64,000 nucleotides of DNA from Armillaria gallica (Eukaryota; Basidiomycota; Agaricomycetes; Agaricales; Physalacriaceae). The notes beneath the pieces were generated by a model. That model was not told the DNA's origin and did not search any database. It was given only the letters and a program-made list of their open reading frames with translations. The position numbers and the translations under genes were made by a program. Shown piece after piece: positions 1 to 11,345 of the stretch. The stretch's first letter is position 1. Every line of letters starts with the position of its first letter. The stretch is taken from assembly GCA_037576215.1 (NCBI GenBank), contig JBANDB010000011.1, forward strand, positions 1,364,001 through 1,428,000, read 5' to 3'.

Positions 1-2
1 TC

Positions 3-2731
3 TCATGTGCTCAGATTCCTGATCCTGTTACTCAACCAATTCTTTATGAGATTGTTACCAGATGCATGGTTCATGGTCCATGTGATCATCGCTGCAAGAA
101 GCCTGATGGCCGCTGTTCAAAAAACTTTCCAAAAGACTTCAATGAGCACACTGAATTCACCAATGATGGATATCCCAATTTGGCACGTCCTAACAATGGT
201 TGTGAGTATGTTAAAATGCGTGGCGAAACCCGTACTGTTTATACCAACCGTGATATTGTCCCATACAATCCTTATCTCAGTGCAAAATATAACTGTCACA
301 TCAATGTGGAGGTTTGTGTTTCTGTCAAGGCCATCAAATATATCCATAAATACATCTACAAGGGCCATGACAGGACTACATTAGAGGTTCAGGATCATGA
401 TGAGATCAAGGAGTTTTTGGATGCACACTACATCTCTGCTATTGAATCATGCTGGAGAATCTTTTCATTTCGGCTACATCAGGAGGAGCCAAATGTTGTC
501 CGTCTTCAGGTCCATCTCCCTGATGAACAGCTTATCACATATGATGAGAATGACAGTCCAGAAGAGGTGTTAGCAGCTGCAGAGGCAAAGACAACTACTC
601 TGTTACAATGGTTTGAGCTCAATAAGAGGGATCCAAATGCATGCCAATATTTATATCAGGAGACTCCTGCTCATTATACCTGGAGTAAGAGGAAGTGGAA
701 TCTACGCCAAAAATATACTACTATTGGCATTACTATTGGCCGAATGTATCAAGCTGCCCCCTCATCTGGCGAACGATTCTATCTGCGGCTTCTTTTGACT
801 GCTGTTACCGGTGCTCAATCCTTCCAACACTTACGCACTGTCAACAATGTGGAGTATGCTACTTTTAAAGAAGCATGCATTGCTATGGGATTGCTGGAAA
901 ATGATAATGAATGGAGACAATGCTTACAGGAGGCAGCTATTATGCAGTCAGGAGCACAGTTGCGATCACTATTTGTGACCCTTCTTCTCTTCTGCCAGCC
1001 AGCAAAGCCAGATGAGCTGTGGGAGGAGTTCAAGGAGAATATTTGTGATGATTTGGCACATAAGCTCCACCAACGTGATGTTCCAAATCCAACAGATGCA
1101 CAGCTCTATGATTTTGGTCTCCATCTTATCAATAAGCTTCTTCAATCTCATGGTCATCGTCTCTCTGAGTGGACTGAGATGCCAGCCTCTATCATGGACT
1201 GGGCTGCTTATGAAGATAATCCTCTTCTGGCTGCACAGCTGGCCTATGATATCCCATCTCTGCAGCAGTTAGTTGCTAACAATCTCCAAACATTCAATGA
1301 AGAGCAAAAGACTGCTTATAATACTGTGTTTGACTCTGCTATGAATGAACGAGGGAAATTGGTATTTCTGCATAGTGCTGGAGGTGGTGGAAAGACTTTT
1401 GTATGCAATACTATTGCTGCTGCCATTCGTGCTGAAGGAAAGATTGCATTGACCTGTGCCTCCTCCGGTATATCAGCAATTCTCTTAGTTGGAGGGCGTA
1501 CCAGCCACAGCACTTTCAAAATTCCAATTCCCTCACGTGATGATACAACATGCAGCATTCGTAGAGGGACTCACTTAGCTGAACTTCTTTGTAGAACTTC
1601 TCTCATCATTTGGGATGAAGTTCCTATGCAGAACCGACATGATATTGAGACTGTTGATCGTACTCTTCGTGATGTCTGCAATAAGGATGTTCCTTTTGGT
1701 GGAAAAACTGTACTTTTTGGTGGTATGTGTGTTTATTCTGAGTCACTATAGATTGTCATTTCTGATTATTTATTTTAGGAGACTTTCGTCAGACATTGCC
1801 AGTTGTTTCACAAGGATCACGGGAGCAGATTGTTGCAGCTTCATTTCGCCGTTCACCTTTATGGCCTCACATTGAAGTTACTCATTTGAAGAAAAACATG
1901 TGCCTGGATCAGACTCCTGAAAATGTAGAGTTTGCCCGTTGGCTACTTACTGTTGGTGCAGGTGAAGGACTTACTGATGATCGTACTATCACTCTTCCTG
2001 CTTCTATGCGTCTGGCCAACAATTCACTCTCTGAACTCATTAAATATATCTATCCAAACATTCAAGCTGGCCACTTCCAAGACCGTTTCTTTTTAGAACG
2101 AACAATTCTCTCTGGACGCAATGATGATGTTGATGAAATCAATCAACAGGTTCTGGATATGTTTCCAGGACAAGAGACAGTCTATTGGAGTACAGACAAG
2201 ACAATAGAGGAAGAGTTAGATGATCCTGCTACTCTTTATCCAGTGGAGTTTCTTCAAACTTTCAATGCCTCTGGATTGCCACGTGCAAAGCTGGCTCTCA
2301 AAGTTGGATGTCCTCTTATGCTTCTCCGCAATCTGGATCCAGCAAATGGCCTATGCAATGGGACACGGATGATTCTCACACGTTTCCGTCCTCATGTATT
2401 AGAATGTCGTCTTCTCAGTGGTAACAATGCAGGCAAGACTGTTTTCATCCCACGCATCACAATCAATGCAGATACAGCTGAACTTCCTATTGCATTTTCA
2501 CGTCGCCAATTTCCAGTCAGGTTGGCTTTTGCAATGACAATCAACAAGTCTCAAGGACAGTCAGTTACTTATGTTGGATTAGATTTACGTACTCCTGTTT
2601 TTTCTCATGGACAACTGTATGTAGCACTTAGCCGTTGCACTTCTGGACAACGGATTCGAGTTCTGTTTCCAGATACAGAAAAAGGTACAAATACTTTGAA
2701 TATTGTATACCCTGAGGCTCTATTACATTGA
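3..2731 (+). mobile_element. Helitron-type PIF1-like helicase, 3' part (5' end outside the window)
   Basis: The frame is open from base 3, so the N-terminal part and the Rep nickase motifs lie outside the window. Two exons, 3..1722 and 1779..2731, join across a 56-nt GT-AG intron so that FGG runs into GDFRQTLPVV. The N-terminal part carries the Helitron-type MVHGPC and KYIYKGHD blocks. The helicase part has Walker A (GGGGKT instead of the usual GGTGKT), Walker B (IIWDEVPM), the GDFRQ motif and the C-terminal SF1B motifs TINKSQGQS and YVALSRC. The product would unwind and help transpose rolling-circle elements. No internal stop is seen, so this copy may be young. Base composition is more AT-rich than the neighbouring host genes. 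A host PIF1 is unlikely given the Helitron-specific upstream region. Confidence 0.9.
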
Positions 2732-2800
2732 TAATAGATATTTGTTTCTGAACTAATAACTGACACTCCCAAGTAATAAGCCAGGTTTGGGGCGGGCCCC

Positions 2801-2893
2801 AACAAGCCAAAGTCCCGTGTTGTAGTCAGGTTGCCGAGACCCGAGGTACGAGGGTCTGGCAATCGTGACGAAGACACGGGGCATAGGCTTGTT
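2801..2893. repeat. 93-bp imperfect palindrome abutting tRNA-Glu
   Basis: Two 42-nt arms (2801-2842 and 2852-2893) are inverted copies separated by a 9-nt loop. The outer 8 bases (aacaagcc / ggcttgtt) and an inner cccgtgt/acacggg block match exactly. A smaller GC hairpin (ttggggc/gccccaa) lies just before it near 2787-2801. The right arm ends at the base next to the tRNA acceptor stem. It could be the 3' hairpin of the Helitron, although no terminal CTRR was found, or a separate foldback insertion. Confidence 0.6.
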
Positions 2894-2986
2894 TCGGATA
2901 CGGGGAATCGAACCCCGAGCTGCCGCGCAGATTGCAGGAAAGGAACTTATGAGAGGCGGCAATGTTAGCCGTTACACCATATCCGA
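2894..2986 (-). tRNA. tRNA-Glu (CTC) with 22-nt intron
   Basis: On the minus strand the acceptor stem TCGGATA/TATCCGA pairs perfectly. The D arm reads GTGT-AACGGCTA-ACAT. The anticodon stem GCCGC/GCGGC encloses a CTC anticodon after T33. The T arm is CGGGG-TTCGATT-CCCCG. A 22-nt insertion after position 37 is the usual place for a nuclear tRNA intron, and removing it leaves 71 nt. The box B sequence is intact. No run of four Ts follows within about 100 nt, because the palindrome at 2801-2893 occupies the 3' flank, so transcription termination may be impaired. Confidence 0.85.
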
Positions 2987-3152
2987 ACAGTCTCATTTTC
3001 ACTCTCCCGTTCTACATTGATTCTACTAGAAGTGACAGTAATGGTGAACACAACCCCCCATACTTGACGCAAAACTCTCAAAAAGATTAATTTATATGGT
3101 AGCAGTACAGTGAGTGATACGAAAGCAAAACAAAAACAAGAACAAGAACGAA

Positions 3153-4706
3153 TCACCATCCCGCCCGCGCGCCAACCATATTAGTATTCATACCCGCACC
3201 GATCCAAGGCGTCGAGAACGGGATATTCATATTGTAGTTCAGAGGCGAGAGCAAAGCACTAGGGTTAGGAGATGCGTAGATCGGGGACGCGAAGTTCGGG
3301 GAGAAGGCTTGAACTTGTGGAGGAGGGGGATAGGCGTTCGGGGCTGGAGTCTTTGAGGGAGGCGGTGGCTCTGATGGCGGGGAATAATGGGCAGGAGGGA
3401 TATAGCCTTGCGTGGCAGGCGGCGAGTTGTTCGGCGCTTGATAGGGACTCGATTGGGACCGTGGCGTAGAATATGGACGTTGATTTGGTGGCTGATACGA
3501 GCTCGTCTGAGACGGTGGCTCGTACGGAGTGTATGGACTGGTTTGGGACTGTGGTGCAGAATATGGATACTGGGATTGATGTTGATTCGGTAGTTGGTAC
3601 GGGCTCGTCAGAGGTGGTGGCTCGTACGGGCTGGCTCGGGTCTGCGGTGTAGAATATGGACGGCTGGATTGATGTTGATTGGGTGGCTGGTACGGGCTCG
3701 TCAGAGGTGGTGGCTCGTTCGGGCTGGTACGGGCCGGTGGCGAAGAATAAGGACAGCTAGGTTGATGCTGATCCGGTGGGTAGTACGAACTTGTCGTCGA
3801 TAAAGACGACGTCGGTGACCCGTCACTCTCCGTCGACGTATCCGAATCCGAATCTGAATCTGAATCCGAGTCGTCTGGCTCGACCCACTGTCCCAAAAGA
3901 TACCTCCCCCTAGGCTTCGTCTTCCCCCTCTCCTTCTTCTCCTTCTCCCGCCTCAGCTTCCTCTCCCACTCCCGAATCTCCGCCTCCTCCTGAACCGACA
4001 TCACACTCGTCTGCCTCACAATCGTCTTAGTCACCACCCCCGGGTGCTCCCTCAACCACTCCTCCACCAGCCTTACCGCATCCCTAATCCTCACGCGCAT
4101 CTCCGCGAGCTTCCATGCGGGCCACGCATCGTACCCCATCGTCGCACACTCCGCCCTTACCCACGCCTCCACGATCTCCTGCGTCCACTTGCCCCCGCCC
4201 TTCACCCTCAGCCCATTCAGCAGGATCACCACCACGTCCCCCGCGTCGTACTTCTCGTACCGCATCAGCTTCAGCCCGACAGCCCACCCCGGGGAGACAC
4301 TGACCATCCGCACGCTCCCCCGCTCGAAGATCGTGTTCTGCGTGAGGTTCCCCGGGTGCGTGCTGCCCTCCCAGACCCCAGGGGGGAGCGCCACGTCCGC
4401 GTCTGCGTTCATCCAGTCCGCGCCGAGCCCAGGGAAGGCGCGGGAGATCTCGGTGATGGCGCGTGTTATGGTCGTGCGGACGGCTTCGCTGAAGGGTTTT
4501 GCGAGGTAGTCGACGTCGAGGGTGCTCTGTCGGGAGGTCGGGATCGTTTGGTAGGATGGGTGTAGGAGCATTGCGGCGCCGCCGTGGATGACTAGTAGGA
4601 GGGAGGGTATGTGGAACGGCGAGCCAGGATTGGATAGTTGGTCACAGAGGTATTTGAGGAGCGTCTCTAGCATCGGACGCGTTAGAGGGAGGGTATTAGT
4701 CGTCAT
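3153..4706 (-). CDS. Hypothetical protein, nucleotidyltransferase-like N-terminus and Pro/Ser/Tyr-rich repeat tail
   Basis: A single open frame of 517 codons starts at a true ATG. Residues 1-230 form a globular region with HGGAAMLL followed by STLDVDYL. That spacing resembles the GG...TxDxD signature of nucleotidyltransferase-fold proteins such as antitoxin-like or DUF6036-type domains (inference, weak). A charged Lys/Glu/Arg helix follows near residue 250, then an (SD)n-Ser/Thr tract. The C-terminal half is low-complexity with tandem units around SPYEPPPLTSPYQPPNQHQ. The repeat units are visible in DNA at about 3440-3760. The tail is probably disordered. No signal peptide or membrane segment was seen. 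The function is unknown. Confidence 0.7.
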   Translation of the reverse strand: MTTNTLPLTRPMLETLLKYLCDQLSNPGSPFHIPSLLLVIHGGAAMLLHPSYQTIPTSRQSTLDVDYLAKPFSEAVRTTITRAITEISRAFPGLGADWMNADADVALPPGVWEGSTHPGNLTQNTIFERGSVRMVSVSPGWAVGLKLMRYEKYDAGDVVVILLNGLRVKGGGKWTQEIVEAWVRAECATMGYDAWPAWKLAEMRVRIRDAVRLVEEWLREHPGVVTKTIVRQTSVMSVQEEAEIREWERKLRREKEKKERGKTKPRGRYLLGQWVEPDDSDSDSDSDSDTSTESDGSPTSSLSTTSSYYPPDQHQPSCPYSSPPARTSPNEPPPLTSPYQPPNQHQSSRPYSTPQTRASPYEPPPLTSPYQLPNQHQSQYPYSAPQSQTSPYTPYEPPSQTSSYQPPNQRPYSTPRSQSSPYQAPNNSPPATQGYIPPAHYSPPSEPPPPSKTPAPNAYPPPPQVQAFSPNFASPIYASPNPSALLSPLNYNMNIPFSTPWIGAGMNTNMVGARAGW

Positions 4707-5194
4707 CGTCGTAGCATTAAGATCGTAGTAGTAGCATTCAAACGAACGGAACCTTTTTGTTGAAGCCTCGTGTAAGTCACGTGCGAGACGTCATGCCCGG
4801 CCGTTGCCACTATCTTTCAACTGTGATTGGCCTGTTGCTGTCCGTGGAACAGCGAACATGCGTTCTCCATGCCACCAAAACGTGTTTGCAACGCCCAACT
4901 TATACAGCACTCCGGAATCAATGTTCCGACATTCTTGCGGCGCAATATTCCTGTGCAATCTCTCACTCCCTTTCATTATCATTAAACCTAATCTGTCCTC
5001 TCACGATGCTGTTTCCTTGTATAGGAAACGCATATGAACGAGCTGTACCACTTGTCCATATATATATGAACGTCAATGGGGACTCCTTGGGGAACGAGAC
5101 TAGGAGCTCGGAATTCGATTCCCGAGAGTTGACGTGCTGTCTTCAAGGGTTCTGTTCAAATTTATCAGTGGGTGTAAGACTAGTAGACCTTGAA
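4707..5194. other. Intergenic, promoter side of the 3153-4706 gene
   Basis: Only short open frames without recognisable similarity occur here. A tRNA T-arm-like patch near 5110-5130 lacks a matching body. It presumably holds the promoter of the minus-strand gene. Confidence 0.4.
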
Positions 5195-7845
5195 GTTCGT
5201 TCAAGATTACCAGTTCGAACTTGGAAGGGTGGTTTACATGCATCTTTTTAGGACATGAGCTTTCGGCATACTCGTCGAGATGGTGCAACACGACGATCAC
5301 CAAACACATGGCGCGCCATACTCAAAGGCACGCTTCGCAAAAACAAGCACACCCTCAACGATAGCTTATTGAGGACGAAGAAGCCTGACAGTACTCAGAA
5401 CGGGCCCAGGAAGTGCTAAAGAAAGACCGTGTGGCAACAAGCAATTTAGATTCGAACTCCTGTGAACCTGGCAGTATTGATGTAATCAGATGGGAGAACA
5501 GAGACTCGGACCGAAAGGATCCGGTATCGTCGTGTGAGGGAATGCAACGAGAGACAGATACTGCAGAAAGAACTGCATTCTTGGAAGGAATCGTAGTGAG
5601 AGTTGGGGAGATCCGCCAATCAGACGACACGAAGAGGCGCCAGACCGAAATAACAGTACGCACCCCCGTCCTCAAGCATTGTGCATACCGGGATCCGGTA
5701 TCCTGGCGAGCTTAGTGTTCTCCTTCGTTATGGGCTTAGACTGGTATTGGACATCGCCGTGGTGGGATCGGCTCGATCAATATGGGATGCCGGCCAGGAA
5801 GAGTATCCTTCTCAGATCCAGCATCCTTTCCAACCCATCCTCAAGCATTGTGTGGTATCCGACTGGACTGGGATATCGGTACCCGCGTGGTGGGTATCGG
5901 CTTGATTGATAGGCGAAATGGCAGAGCTAGCCAGGAAGAGTATTCTTCTCACCGTTGCGCGATCCAGCCGTCCGGGGTAGCGCCAATTGCCTTGGGAAGA
6001 ATCTCCGGCTGGGTCTGAGGTCTCGCTGAATCAAGGTCGACTTGAAGTATCATGCCGGACGAGTCGAGGGTATATGGTCTGGCGTGGTGAGCACGGGATG
6101 AGATGGTGGTATGAGTCGAACTTGGGGGCTTTCCTTTTTAGGGACTACTACCATGAGAGTCTGGAAATTACCTACACTGATCTTATGTAGATGCTAAAAG
6201 TCTATTTTGATACAGGATGGTTGCAACACGACATCACCATTCGAGTCTATCACTAAATAATATATACAATTAGCGCTCCATACTCAAAGGTACGCTCAAG
6301 CACAAAAAACTTTACACCCTCATGATAGCTATTTGAGGACGAAGAAGGAGGAGAAGCCAAGAACGGGAACATCGACCAGTGCCAAAGAAGGACGGAAAAA
6401 CAATTTAGATAGTGTCACGGATATCGACCTGCACGCCGGCAGTATTGTCCACGCAAAGATGCTTACACTCGTTATCGGATGGAGAACAGAGACTCCGACC
6501 AAGTCGAAGAACCAAGGGACGAGTACGATCCGGAAAATTCGGTATCATCGCCTCCGTAAGATACTGCAGAAGGGGGTTGACGCATATACGTCACAAGAAA
6601 GAAGAGCAGGGTTGGAAGAAATCGTGTCACTACGAGGTGAGAGTTGAGGAGATGCAGCCATACTTGATAGCCTTGCTTGTCCGAAAGAAAACTACGGCGT
6701 ACCGCACGGACAAGGAGGAGCAATGGAAACGAATATCCAAGTGCGCATGGGCCGCCGACAACGTCTCAGTACCATATCCATCGCGTACCTTTGAGAAAGC
6801 AGGAGCGACTATGTGTATCGGGGACACTGTCCCAACTTCCGAGAGCGTACTTATCCTTTCCATCAGACATCTACTAGCGCGAAACGAAAAGTAACGCCGG
6901 ATGGGGTGCGGCATCAGTGAGTCGCGTAGAACGTGCATTGACTGTCATCAGCAATCTCACAAACGGTATAGAGGGTATAGGAACCATGCGGCTATAGCAC
7001 TCTATGATCGATGGCCGTTACGTTGAAGGATCAACAAGTTTTTGACTGGAACTCTTGACGGGACGATTCGTCGCGTTGCCTGATGTTTATTCCATGATGC
7101 CAAACCCAGGTTATGAATACTTATGGGACAAGGGTGTTGCTCACCGGGACATTAACATGTCGATATGCTTGGCCAAGGAAAGCCTTCTGTTCAATGCAAG
7201 CGGGCGACTCAACAGGTTCTCGAGACTTTACTCCTCGAAATTGGTTCTGGCGATATGGTGGGCATTGATAGGCGAGCCGTACAGATGTGGCAAAGCTGGG
7301 GGGCCGTGGTCGTGACTCGTGCTGGCCAGGAAGAGTATCCTTCTCGTCGTTGCGCGATTCAACAGCTCCTCGTATTACCTTCTGAGATCCATTTGATGCG
7401 TCGTCCTGGTTGTGTGCAGTCAAGCGCCTCCGCGGTGGGTAACGCCAAACGAGTCGCCATGACGTGAGAAATGTATTGCCTTGGGAAGAATCTCCGGTGG
7501 TATAGAGAGTAGCAACGAAGCGGCGGCGCGCAGGGGTCTGGATAGAACAAGGTCGGAAGAGAAGGATGTGTCCTAGTCTGGCGGCGCTGAATCAAGGTTC
7601 ACTTGAGATATTATGTCGGACGAGTGAACTGTAAATGATATCAAGGTGTGCGGCACGGTGAACATTTTTTTTGGAAGAAGGGACGAGATGGTGGTATGGG
7701 TAGAGCTTAGGGCTTTCCTTTTTAGGGACCACTCTAATACTGCTCCTGGAAATTACCGACTGATCTTATATTGCAATTGAACATACTAAAAATTCTGAAC
7801 GTAACGTATAACATTTTGTTTTATTTTGACAGTGCGAGTGCGAGC
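5195..7845. repeat. Degenerate duplicated intergenic block of the F-box array
   Basis: No intact gene is seen. Two internally related units can be followed. The stretch near 5270-5400 (catactcaaagg, gctatttgaggacgaag) recurs at about 6205-6345. The stretch near 5740-6200 (gccaggaagagtatcctt, ccttgggaagaatctcc, gaatcaaggt, gccggacgag, gtctggaaattacc) recurs at 7240-7845. The second copy leads directly into the 3' end of the F-box copy at 7888. The same block lies beside the other F-box copies at 10.4-11.4 kb and 16.6-17.0 kb. It therefore belongs to the unit that was duplicated with the gene. Short frames here are broken and differ between copies. Confidence 0.6.
7070..7200 (+). pseudogene. 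Possible protein-kinase remnant (catalytic-loop piece)
   Basis: A short frame reads YEYLWDKGVAHRDIN, which resembles the alphaE helix and HRD catalytic loop of eukaryotic protein kinases, where [L]xxxGVAHRDI is typical of several fungal kinase families. No ATP-binding lobe, DFG motif or complete frame surrounds it. If real, it is a decayed fragment inside the duplicated block. The match is one motif only, so chance is possible. Confidence 0.3.
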
Positions 7846-7887
7846 AGCCACATCCCCACCCTTGCGAAATTTAGGCGCCACAACACA

Positions 7888-9555
7888 CTACAAAGACAGC
7901 AGTGACTTTCCCCGACTGATGAACTTCACATCCATTCCTTCATCCTTTAGCCTGATCAGCTTTTCCCGGCAGCCTTGGGATAGTGGAAACTCTGATCGGG
8001 AAGATATTCCCCAGCGAGTCGTGTCAAGTATGACCGTAACCGAACGCAGAATCCCCTTCCTCCACCGGTCCTCAATAAAATACCCGAAAAGGGGACCAAA
8101 AAGCCCATTATCTGTACCGAGGAATAAATCATCTTTCAAAGTCAGCGTGAGACTCTGCAGCCTTGGAACCAAAACATGTTTGAAGCTCCTGAGCCGGTCA
8201 AATAAGTCCTTTATGGTTTGTATAGAATCACCCTCCCACTCGGAGATTTGGAGTGTCAGGCTGGTGAGCTCTGGGCTGGCTTCCAAAATATGGATGAGGT
8301 TCTCATTGACTGCGCAGTTTACGACCTTGAGAGAAGATAGATTGCATGCAGAGTGAACGACGAGATCGTATAACGAGGATATCTCATGGTGGATATCCCG
8401 GGACCGTAATGCTGAGCTATACAACTCCACATTCTTTAGCTCCGGTAATGTGAGACTGCAAAGGAATGTCCCATCCGCGGCGCTGAGCCGTGTGATACCC
8501 GGGTGCACGACGCGAGGTGCAGGAATGGCGAGGGAACTCCTATGCTTGATGGAAAAACTCTTGAGATGGGGCGAGGTGCAAATTATATCGAGGAAGTACC
8601 GGTGAAGCGGCGTGTCTCCGACTATTGTCCGACCGTCCGTATACGAAGTTAAATTGGGGACTCCCTGAGGAATGAGCACTGGAAGTTCGTTTTGGTAGCA
8701 GGACACGGACACGTCCTCCAAGAGAGGCGCGCCATCCAAAATATGCGATTCAGTCACAATGAACGACTGTACGGCGAGGTAATCGCGGACACAATCAAGG
8801 CTGAAAAGAACGAGAGCAGGCAGTTTCCCCCGGATAGGTGATAGAAGATGGAAAAGACGACCTGGAATGGAGAAGTAGACATTTCTCCACCGATGACAAT
8901 GACGAACCAAATCCTGCAAAAGCTGCTCTGTGACACTGTCAACCCGGCGATAATGCGATTGTATACGTGCATCCTCGGCCTCCTCATCCGAATCATAACC
9001 GCCCGATGCTACAAATTTGAACTCCAAAGATCATTCCGCCCCGTGGGAAAGCACCAATGAAACGAGAGCGACAGGGTTCTTCATACAATCCCATATGTCC
9101 CGCTCGAGCATGAATTTGGTCCAGATTTCCGGGCACTGCTCTGTTGCAACGACCCTCCATTTGCGGCACACGCGACTAATGGCAAAGGGCCCCCATCGCA
9201 TATCCAAAGCATCACCCTTCCCCGAAGTCGCTTCCTTGAAAACCTGCACCAACATCTCCACAGGAAGGCGCTCGATGGGAGGCATGGCTGTCTTGATATC
9301 AGTGTCCACACGCAAGAGGTGGTCTTGGATCTTCTTCAGTTGAGAATGGGCGCCGATGAGAGATTCCATGTCAGTCGTTATGAGGCAAAGGGCCTCAGAT
9401 ACGTGTTTGGATAGGTCTCTCAAGACTTTGGCGTCGGATTCTGAGGGAAGGTCATTGGTTTTCAGAAAGGGAGAAAGGGATTGTGGGAAGTCATAGTCGA
9501 GGTTGGGTGCATGCTGCTGGACGAGCAGTTCCAAAATTTCGGGCAAGTTCGACAT
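7888..9555 (-). pseudogene. F-box/leucine-rich paralog A, interrupted by one in-frame TGA
   Basis: The frame starting at ATG 9555 runs 555 codons to a stop at 7888, colinear with the open paralog at 16996-18693. Codon 175 (9031-9033) is TGA where the intact paralog has CGA, a single C-to-T change. A coiled-coil-like N-terminus is followed by the F-box (IERLPVEMLVQVFKEA, then W and CPEIW). The rest of the region is leucine-rich and repeat-like. The second half stays fully open after the stop, so the mutation looks recent, or the stop may be read through. The acidic linker after the F-box is shorter than in copy C. Upstream (9.85-9.99 kb) and downstream flanks also match copy C. Confidence 0.8.
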
Positions 9556-10369
9556 AGCACTAGTACTAGTAGGTAGAAAATGCAAGTGTCAGCGCGCGCA
9601 GTCGAATGTTATCGGAGCGAATACCTCTAAATGCCAGGGTCTGAGGAGTTGAAGATGATCTTTTGGAAAGTATACAGGAAGTAAAGTGTCTGTCGGCAGA
9701 AACGGGGAGACGAGCCTGCGTCTATTTATCGGGGAAAAGACTGCCTTTCTTGAATCGAATGTTCTCAAGTGAATTTTCTCAGGCTGGCTCTTGAGAGCAA
9801 GAAGAAAAAAAGGAAAGATGAGTGCACAGCCACACTTGTTGTTCGCGACCACATGATTTGGCCCGCATGTAAGTATAGAGTTGTCTATCGCGTCATTTCG
9901 TCCTCCTCTGTCATTATGTCATCGCGTCACCTACCATCCACTATGACGTGCACGGGCCACACCGACGCGCGCCATCGATAAAATCAAGTACATCGACAAC
10001 AATACAGCCTGTACAGCCGTCAGAGCATGCCGGTTCAGGAGCCGGGAGCAGGACCAGGGAGGAAACAACACCATCGGATACCACTACCACAGCACGCCAT
10101 TTCTGGGAATATACAGACATACGGACGGGCCGCGAGCGACGTAACAAACAAATATTAGGGGGGAGTGGGAACAACGGAAACGAAATGCAAGCAACAAGAA
10201 ACCACTCCGTCGCAGGACACCATTAAAAAACAGTGCGGCAGCAGGAGCAATCCTTGTCACCACCACCGAAACCAAAGCAACGAGAAACCAAGCTGTCGCA
10301 CCACGCCCAGGCTATCAAAGGGTGCGCATGATGATAAATGGTGGTGGGTGTCGATCATGGTGATGTCGG
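9556..10369. other. Intergenic; 5' flank of F-box copy A
   Basis: No gene was recognised. The stretch around 9850-9970 (ccacatgatttggcccg, gtcatcgcgtcacctacc, gcacgggccacaccgacgcg) matches 18930-19050 upstream of F-box copy C. This marks the 5' limit of the duplicated unit. Short open frames are not conserved. Confidence 0.5.
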
Positions 10370-10611
10370 TGGTGGTGGTATGAGTCGAACTTGGGGCTTT
10401 CCTTTTGTCCCCTTTTGGGACGTTGTTCGGTTATCTATCTTTTCCGGATCCACTACTACTGCTACTTGGAAGTCTGGAAATTACCTGCACTGATCTCATG
10501 TGGATACTAAAAATGTTGAACACAACGTAGAATATTTTGTTCTATTTTGACAGTGTGAGTGCAGGCTCCATTCCCGTCCTTGTGAAAATCAAGTGGCACA
10601 ACAAACCACAA
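10370..10611. repeat. F-box 3'-flank block, copy beside paralog B
   Basis: This shares tggtatgagtcgaacttgg, tctggaaattacc and ttttgacagtgtgag with the 3' flanks of copies A (7680-7880) and C (16800-16995). Confidence 0.6.
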
Positions 10612-11072
10612 TCACAGCAGCGAGGTTCCCAGCCTGCTGAACTCGATATTCATTCCTTCATCCTTTAGCCTGATCAGCTTTTCCCGGCAACCTTGGGATA
10701 GTGTAAACTCTGCTGTTCCCCAGCGAATTGTAACCGTAACCGAACGCAAAATCCCCTTCCTCCACCGGTCCTCAATGAAATACCCAAAGGGGGACCAAAA
10801 AGCCCCGAATCTGAATCTGTACCAAGGAAGTCAGCCGCTTTCAATAACAGTGTAAGTCTCTGAAGCCTTGGAACCAAAACATGTTCGGAGCTCCTGAGCC
10901 GGTCGAACAAGCTCATTAAGGTTTGTGCGGAATCACCATACCACACGGAGATTTGGAGTGTCAGGCTGGTGAGCTCTGGGCTGGCGTCCAAGATATGGAT
11001 GAGGTTCTCATTGACAGCGCAGTTTACGACCCTGAGGAAGGATAGATTGCATGCAGAGTGAATGACGAGATC
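10612..11072 (-). pseudogene. F-box paralog B, 5'-truncated and frameshifted C-terminal fragment
   Basis: Only the last roughly 150 codons of the F-box family remain (SPELTSLTLQIS through the family C-terminus). An A-run near 10786 is one base shorter than in copy C. This shifts the frame after LFGPP, so the conserved EDRWRKG segment is read out of frame. At about 11073 the similarity stops abruptly and the sequence jumps into the intergenic block normally found downstream of such genes. The junction is best explained by deletion or unequal exchange between repeat units. Confidence 0.75.
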
Positions 11073-11084
11073 GTAAAATGATCG

Positions 11085-11345
11085 TGGATATGAACATCGC
11101 CGTGGTGGGTATCGGCTTGATTAAGGTGGGAGGCCGGCCGGGAAGAGTATCGTCGCGCGATCCAGCTCCTCCAAGCGTCGTCCCCGCGGTGGGTAGCGCC
11201 AATATGTCGTATTTCCTTGGGAAGAATCTCCGTAGAATAGTAGCAACGAGTTGGTCGTAAGAGAAGGATGCGTCCAAATCTGGCAGCGCTGAATCAAGGT
11301 CGACTTGGAGTACGAGTCGGTGTCCGGCGTGGTGAGATGGTATTG
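11085..11345. repeat. Intergenic duplicated block joined to paralog B
   Basis: This is a copy of the block at 5740-6060 and 7240-7640 (gtggtgggtatcggcttgat, ccttgggaagaatctcc, gaatcaaggtcgacttg). It lies where the 5' half of paralog B should be. Confidence 0.6.

Noticed and set aside
5070..5137. Plus-strand tRNA-like patch (gtcaa...ttgac with a T-loop-like ttcgatt)
   Set aside because: The T stem has a mismatch or bulge and the D and anticodon arms do not fold.
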